Assembly (NCBI GenBank): GCA_046297935.1
Contig: JBKBHA010000009.1
Span: 105,925 to 169,924, forward strand
Length of the DNA: 64,000 bases
Direction: 5' to 3'
DNA from: CAYMZZ01 sp046297935
GTDB taxonomy: Bacteria > Bacteroidota > Bacteroidia > Chitinophagales > Chitinophagaceae
Shown: positions 60,109-64,000 of the stretch, piece by piece
Layout of the letters: the number at the start of each line of letters is the position of its first letter
Numbering within the stretch: position 1 is the first letter of the stretch
Made by a program: the position numbers and the translations under genes
The notes under the pieces: model-generated
Seen by the model: the letters and a program-made list of their open reading frames with translations, nothing else
Databases searched by the model: none
Told to the model about the DNA's origin: nothing

Positions 60109-61902
60109 ATGAGTGCCGCAACAGATTCGAAACAAGTGCTGAAAGGAGGCGAATGGCTGATTCGCGAAAGCCAGCCTGCCGATATTTTTATTCCGGAAAA
60201 TTTTTCGGAAGAACAACGGATGATTCGCGATATGTGCGACCAGTTCCTGGATACGGAGATCTATCCGATCCTCGACCGCATCGACAACCTGGAGCCCGGA
60301 CTGATGAAATCGCTCGTGACCAAAGCGGGTGAACAGGGTCTGCTGTCGGTATCCTTTCCGGAAGAATTCGGTGGACTGGGCAAAGACTTTGTGACTTCCA
60401 CCATCGTAAACGAATACCTGGGTGCGGGTCACTCCTTCTCGGTTGCCATTGCAGCGCACACGGGCATCGGCACCTTGCCGATCCTCTACTTTGGTACACC
60501 GGAACAGAAAGCAAAGTACATTCCCAAATTGATCACCGGTGAATGGGCGGGTGCATACGGACTGACCGAACCCAACAGCGGTAGCGATGCATTGGGAGCA
60601 AAGACCACAGCGAAGCTGAGCGATGACGGTAAATACTACCTGCTCAACGGGCAGAAATGCTGGATCACCAATGGTGGATTTGCACAGGTCTACACCGTGT
60701 TTGCAAAAGTAGATGGCGATAAGTTTACGGGCTTTATTGTTGAGCGCGGCACCGAAGGTTTTACCCAGGGTCCGGAAGAACATAAAATGGGTATCAAGGG
60801 TTCCTCAACAGTTCAACTTTATTTCCAGGATGCCAAAGTACCAGTGGAAAATGTATTAGGTGAAATTGGCAAGGGTCACCGTATTGCCTTCAACATCCTG
60901 AATATTGGTCGCCTGAAGCTTTGCGCTGCAGCTACAGGTGGAGCAAGACGTGCATTGAATGAGTCGGTAGTATATGCGCGCACCCGCGAGCAGTTCAAAC
61001 AACCTATTTCAAATTTTGGTGCTATTAAAGCCAAACTGGCGGAAATGGCGATCAAGATATTTGTGGCAGAATCGGCACTTTACCGAACAGCAGCCTGGAT
61101 AGATGACAAAGAACAGGAGCTGCTGGCCAGCGGCAAACCCTTCAACGATGCACTGCTGGGTGCTGCGGAGGAATATGCCATTGAATGCGCGATGTTGAAA
61201 GTATTCGGCAGTGAAATACTGGACTTTGTAGTAGATGAAGGCGTACAGATTCATGGAGGAAACGGATTCAGCGCAGAATACAATATTTCCCGCGCTTATC
61301 GCGACAGCCGCATCAACCGCATTTACGAGGGAACCAACGAAATCAATCGCCTGCTTACGCTCGATATGACGCTGAAACGCGCCATGGGTGGTCGCCTCGA
61401 CCTGATGGGGCCAGCAATGAATGTGCAGAAGGAACTGATGAGTATTCCTGATTTTGGTTCGGGCGATGAAGCCCCATTTGCATCGGAACTGAAGCTGGTA
61501 GCCAACCTCAAAAAAGCGATCCTGATGACAGCCGGTGCTGCAGTGCAGAAGTTGATGATGAAAATTGAAAGCGAGCAGGAAGTGTTGATGAACCTGGCAG
61601 ATATGGCTATTGAAACCTTCAATGCAGAAAGTGTGTTGCTGCGAGTGATGAAGATGACAGAAACCCAGGGCGAATCGGCCGTTGCGCTTCACCAGGATAT
61701 GATGCGTACATATCTCTATGATGCGGCCGACCGCGTGAACAAAGCTGGTAAAGATGCGATCAACTCATTTGCTTCGGGCGATGAACAACGCATGATATTG
61801 ATGGGCCTGAAGCGCTTCACCAAAGCCGAGCCTTTTAATACCAGGGATGCGCGCCGACGTATTGCCGACAAAATGATTGATGCAGGTAAATATTGTTTCT
61901 AA
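60109..61902 (+). CDS. Acyl-CoA dehydrogenase (long, VLCAD-like)
   Basis: 597 aa from the ATG at 60109. FAD-dependent first step of fatty-acid beta-oxidation. The dehydrogenase core (residues about 40-430) has GAYGLTEPNSGSDALGAKTT, NGQKCWITNGGFAQVYTVFA, KMGIKGSSTVQLYFQDAKVP, QIHGGNGFSAEYNISRAYRD and the catalytic Glu in YEGTNEINRLL. A further C-terminal helical domain of about 160 aa, as in VLCAD/ACAD9, makes it longer than the usual 380. A hairpin terminator lies just past the stop, inside the convergent gene. Confidence 0.95.
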   Translation: MSAATDSKQVLKGGEWLIRESQPADIFIPENFSEEQRMIRDMCDQFLDTEIYPILDRIDNLEPGLMKSLVTKAGEQGLLSVSFPEEFGGLGKDFVTSTIVNEYLGAGHSFSVAIAAHTGIGTLPILYFGTPEQKAKYIPKLITGEWAGAYGLTEPNSGSDALGAKTTAKLSDDGKYYLLNGQKCWITNGGFAQVYTVFAKVDGDKFTGFIVERGTEGFTQGPEEHKMGIKGSSTVQLYFQDAKVPVENVLGEIGKGHRIAFNILNIGRLKLCAAATGGARRALNESVVYARTREQFKQPISNFGAIKAKLAEMAIKIFVAESALYRTAAWIDDKEQELLASGKPFNDALLGAAEEYAIECAMLKVFGSEILDFVVDEGVQIHGGNGFSAEYNISRAYRDSRINRIYEGTNEINRLLTLDMTLKRAMGGRLDLMGPAMNVQKELMSIPDFGSGDEAPFASELKLVANLKKAILMTAGAAVQKLMMKIESEQEVLMNLADMAIETFNAESVLLRVMKMTETQGESAVALHQDMMRTYLYDAADRVNKAGKDAINSFASGDEQRMILMGLKRFTKAEPFNTRDARRRIADKMIDAGKYCF

Positions 61903-62664
61903 TTAATTCCAGCTCTCGTTCTGGTCAAAATTCAGGGCGACCGTTCCGAAAGGGCCGGTCGCCTTTTCGTTGCTTTCACCATAAATTTCCTTTAGCTCTT
62001 CGCGAGCAATGCGGATTTCTTCGAGCTCTTTTACATGCTTATGTTCGAAATAGAGCCCAATGGAAAGGGCACCCCCAAACAGGAAACAGATCATAAACTG
62101 AATAAGCTGCGCGTCGTGCCTGAAAGCGGGATTGGTATAAAAGCGTACACCGTAGATATAAGAAATACCAACCGTGGCAAACAACACGGCCGACACCAGG
62201 AAGGCCTTACCCATTCCTTTTTGAAAAGTAATGGTAAGTTTTACCTGACGGGCAAAGAAATAGAGTCCCATACCAAGGGCCAGTACGAGGCCGGGCACAG
62301 CCAGAATTCCAAATGCATCGTCTGAAAATCCTTTGGCAACAGCTACTGTTGTCTGAAACACCAACAATGCTGCAATAATCATCAATATCTTTTTACGAAA
62401 TACTGCCGTGCGGCAATAGTAAGAAAGGAACAGGAGGACGAGCGGACCGGCAGTGAAGTAAAATGTTTTTTCAACAATGCTTACAAAGGAAGAGGATGGT
62501 GCCAGAAATTCTATTAGTAATAAATTATATACGCAAAGCACCGAAATAAATCCCAGCAAGGCAGGGAAAGTACGGTACCAGGCAAGTTTGAAGGCCAATA
62601 AAAAGAGGATGGGCAGCCACAGGGCAACGGTTGAAATCAATCCCATCAGGTCATACAGGGTCAT
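61903..62664 (-). CDS. Hypothetical multi-span membrane protein
   Basis: 253 aa from the ATG at 62664 (MTLYDLMGLISTVALWLPIL). About seven hydrophobic spans (for example FPALLGFISVLCVYNLLLIE, AGPLVLLFLSYYCRTA, FGILAVPGLVLALGMGLYFF, LIQFMICFLFGGALSIGLYF), then a charged tail with EELKEIYGESNEKATG. The layout resembles sensor-type 7TM modules, but no effector domain follows. Family not recognised. Its stop abuts the acyl-CoA dehydrogenase stop with no spacer. Confidence 0.75.
   Translation of the reverse strand: MTLYDLMGLISTVALWLPILFLLAFKLAWYRTFPALLGFISVLCVYNLLLIEFLAPSSSFVSIVEKTFYFTAGPLVLLFLSYYCRTAVFRKKILMIIAALLVFQTTVAVAKGFSDDAFGILAVPGLVLALGMGLYFFARQVKLTITFQKGMGKAFLVSAVLFATVGISYIYGVRFYTNPAFRHDAQLIQFMICFLFGGALSIGLYFEHKHVKELEEIRIAREELKEIYGESNEKATGPFGTVALNFDQNESWN
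61936..61967 (+). terminator. Intrinsic terminator embedded in the convergent gene
   Basis: GGCGACCG (61936-61943) / CGGTCGCC (61956-61963), 8-bp perfect stem with a 12-nt loop, then TTTT. It is 34 nt past the acyl-CoA dehydrogenase stop, within the 3' coding end of the minus-strand membrane protein gene. Stem and T run are oriented for the plus-strand transcript. Confidence 0.6.
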
Positions 62665-62902
62665 TTGGATCAATTTTTTCGTCAGGATAAGGTTTACGCT
62701 CTTCTTTCAGTCGTAATGATCACACAAAATTAACGCGCAAAAAGCGTGGATAGTGCTATTTTCTAATGGTTTATACCAAAATTCAGTAAAACCTTGTGCC
62801 TATTCCGTAATAATACTAAACCCGTAAATAGGGGTTTTTGACTGATTGCACTGAATATATTACGAAAAGAATGTGAGTCTGGATGTTAGGTTGTTGCGGA
62901 CT

Positions 62903-63292
62903 TTACTCGACAGGATAGGGTTCGCCGCGGTGGCATGTCTTGCAGTTAACGATATTCAGGTATACTGGAGGAATGAGTGAGTCGTAGTAAAAATACTTTT
63001 GATTTATGTCAATTGTCAGTTTCATCATGCCTCGAGCATTTATTTTCATTTCATTCTTATCTGAAGCATAATCGAGGCTGTCGGCAATGGTAGGATGACT
63101 TGCATGACAAAAACTACAGCCAATACCCAATGCACGGTTGTAAGAATTCATGATGCTGTCGAGCTTTTCGGGCGAAATATCTTTTGCCAATATTTCGAGA
63201 TTCTTGAACTGACCACCCGGAGCCTTGATGGCCGCAACAGCAACCGTTGTCAGCAGACTCAAACAAATGAATAGACGAACAGATGATGGCAT
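62903..63292 (-). CDS. Diheme cytochrome c (photosynthetic reaction centre cytochrome c subunit-like)
   Basis: 129 aa from the ATG at 63292 (MPSSVRLFICLSLLTTVAVA), exported by a signal peptide. Two heme c sites: CSFCH in ALGIGCSFCHASHPTIADSL and CKTCHRGEP near the C-terminus. LKVLAKDIS-like and MMKLTIDINQKYFYYD elements match small c-type cytochromes related to the reaction-centre cytochrome subunit, common in non-phototrophic Bacteroidota. Partner unknown. The upstream in-frame extension runs into repeats and is discounted. Confidence 0.85.
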   Translation of the reverse strand: MPSSVRLFICLSLLTTVAVAAIKAPGGQFKNLEILAKDISPEKLDSIMNSYNRALGIGCSFCHASHPTIADSLDYASDKNEMKINARGMMKLTIDINQKYFYYDSLIPPVYLNIVNCKTCHRGEPYPVE

Positions 63293-63404
63293 AGGAAATG
63301 CTTTAGTGTAAGTTCTGTAAAAACCATCAAAAAACTCTGCACCATTTGCGAAAAATCTGCGGGGAACAGAACTGCTCCTTCGTAGCACAAGCAGCATTTG
63401 CTTC

Positions 63405-63885
63405 TTTACTCTCAAAAGATCTCGGTGAACTCTGTTCCTAACTCGGTGTCCTCTGCGGTTAAACTGAGGCCCGCACGCGGACGAAACTCACCAACCAATT
63501 TTTGCTTTCGTGATGTTTTTAACAGCAAACTGGTGCAGAATTTCTTAACCGCAGAGGACACCGAGTCAGGAACAGAGAACGCGGAGGGCTTATCAAAGCG
63601 CAAGTAGTACTCGCTATGTTTACTCTCGACAGATCTCCGTGAACTCTGTGCATTAAACTCTGTTGTCTCGACGGTTAAACTAAGGCCTGCATGCGGATGA
63701 AAATCACCAACGAATTTTTGCTTCCTTGATGTTTTTAACAGCAAACTGGTGCAGCATTTCTTAACTGCAGAGGACACCGAGTTGGGAACAGAGGACGCGG
63801 AGGACTTGACAGAGCGCAAGTAGCACTCGCAATGTTTACTCTCGACAGATCTCGGTGATCTCTGTTCCTAACTCGGTGTCCTCCT
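63405..63885. repeat. About 214-bp tandem element with 33-bp inverted arms
   Basis: Two full units (from about 63405 and 63619) and a third broken off near 63885. Each starts TTTACTCTC-AGATCTC and carries CACCAA-GAATTTTTGCTT and GATGTTTTTAACAGCAAACT. In unit 1, a 33-nt arm at 63430-63462 (CTCTGTTCC ... CTCTGCGGTTAA) is the reverse complement of 63545-63577 with one mismatch, around an 82-nt centre. Unit 2 has decayed arms. No ORF of its own; MITE-like. No gene seen from 63293 to the right edge. Confidence 0.9.
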
Positions 63886-64000
63886 ATGTTTGCATATCAA
63901 CTTAAAAGGTCTTTGATTTAGCGATCGCGCTAAGTAGATTTGAGTGAATGGAGTGAAAGAGAGTGAGAGCACATCCGCTTCCAAACAGCTATTAAAGCAT

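Noticed and set aside
59458..60783. 441-codon minus-strand frame across the MarR gene, microsatellite and acyl-CoA dehydrogenase start
   Set aside because: Its middle is pure repeat translation (LSPLTSHLSPF) and the ends are antisense to two clear genes.

Overview
The window reads as chromosome of a Bacteroidota bacterium, most likely Chitinophagia (Chitinophagaceae-like). Supporting signs: an alternative complex III (act) operon joined to an aa3-type oxidase operon, a type IX secretion C-terminal sorting domain, many Cys lipoproteins, TAnnTTTG-type promoter elements, DUF3078 and DUF5522 proteins, and very weak Shine-Dalgarno sites. Species-level placement cannot be made from the sequence alone.

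Layout. 0-10.9 kb: respiratory operon, all on +: actC (cut by the left edge), actD, actE, actF, oxidase subunits II and I, heme O synthase, two subunit III-type proteins, subunit IV, a terminator, then a Sco-type copper chaperone and a DUF420 membrane protein. Quinol electrons pass through ACIII and its cytochrome c subunits to the oxidase. 10.9-22 kb: small housekeeping and regulatory genes (an alkyltransferase-like protein without the active-site Cys, DUF5522, trmB, DUF3078, an unidentified tRNA-like structured RNA, an Lrp regulator, an OppC-type permease, a Crp regulator, TspO, a T9SS cargo). Several families of intergenic repeats separate them. 22-33.4 kb: a locus that looks like regulated exopolysaccharide production: hybrid histidine kinase, lone receiver, HEAT-repeat membrane protein, processive GT2, LtaS/sulfatase-fold enzyme, then a convergent pair (periplasmic protein of unknown role and a TPR + YaiO-type outer-membrane barrel).

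33.5-50 kb: a defence island. It has a small HTH controller, hsdR, hsdS, a PrrC-like candidate anticodon nuclease, and hsdM. A more AT-rich stretch follows with a two-gene unit (uncharacterised protein + SF1 helicase with a novel N-terminal region), a VRR-NUC-like nuclease, an HNH protein and a large protein with a divergent Nudix-like box. 50-56.4 kb: a SIMPL protein, a frameshifted serine-hydrolase/TPR remnant, an HTH membrane regulator, a DTGS aspartic-protease-like protein, a DHFR-family reductase, a lipoprotein, and an AbiE toxin-antitoxin pair behind two near-identical inverted-repeat operators. 56.4-64 kb: a second GT2, an alpha/beta hydrolase with no ATG/GTG/TTG start, a tandem repeat block, a MarR regulator with a clear promoter and operator, an acyl-CoA dehydrogenase, a membrane protein, a diheme cytochrome c, and a roughly 214-bp tandem element with 33-bp inverted arms.

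The most unusual layer is non-coding. One dispersed family carries inverted ends (CTGTTCCCGCAGAT / ATCTGCGGGAACAG). Separately, 7- and 8-nt microsatellite tails begin at or within a few bases of stop codons and keep a fixed orientation relative to the gene. The best candidates for an undescribed system are the helicase pair (43.5-46.7 kb), the hsd locus with its embedded nuclease, the EPS-type locus, and the tRNA-like RNA at 14.1 kb.
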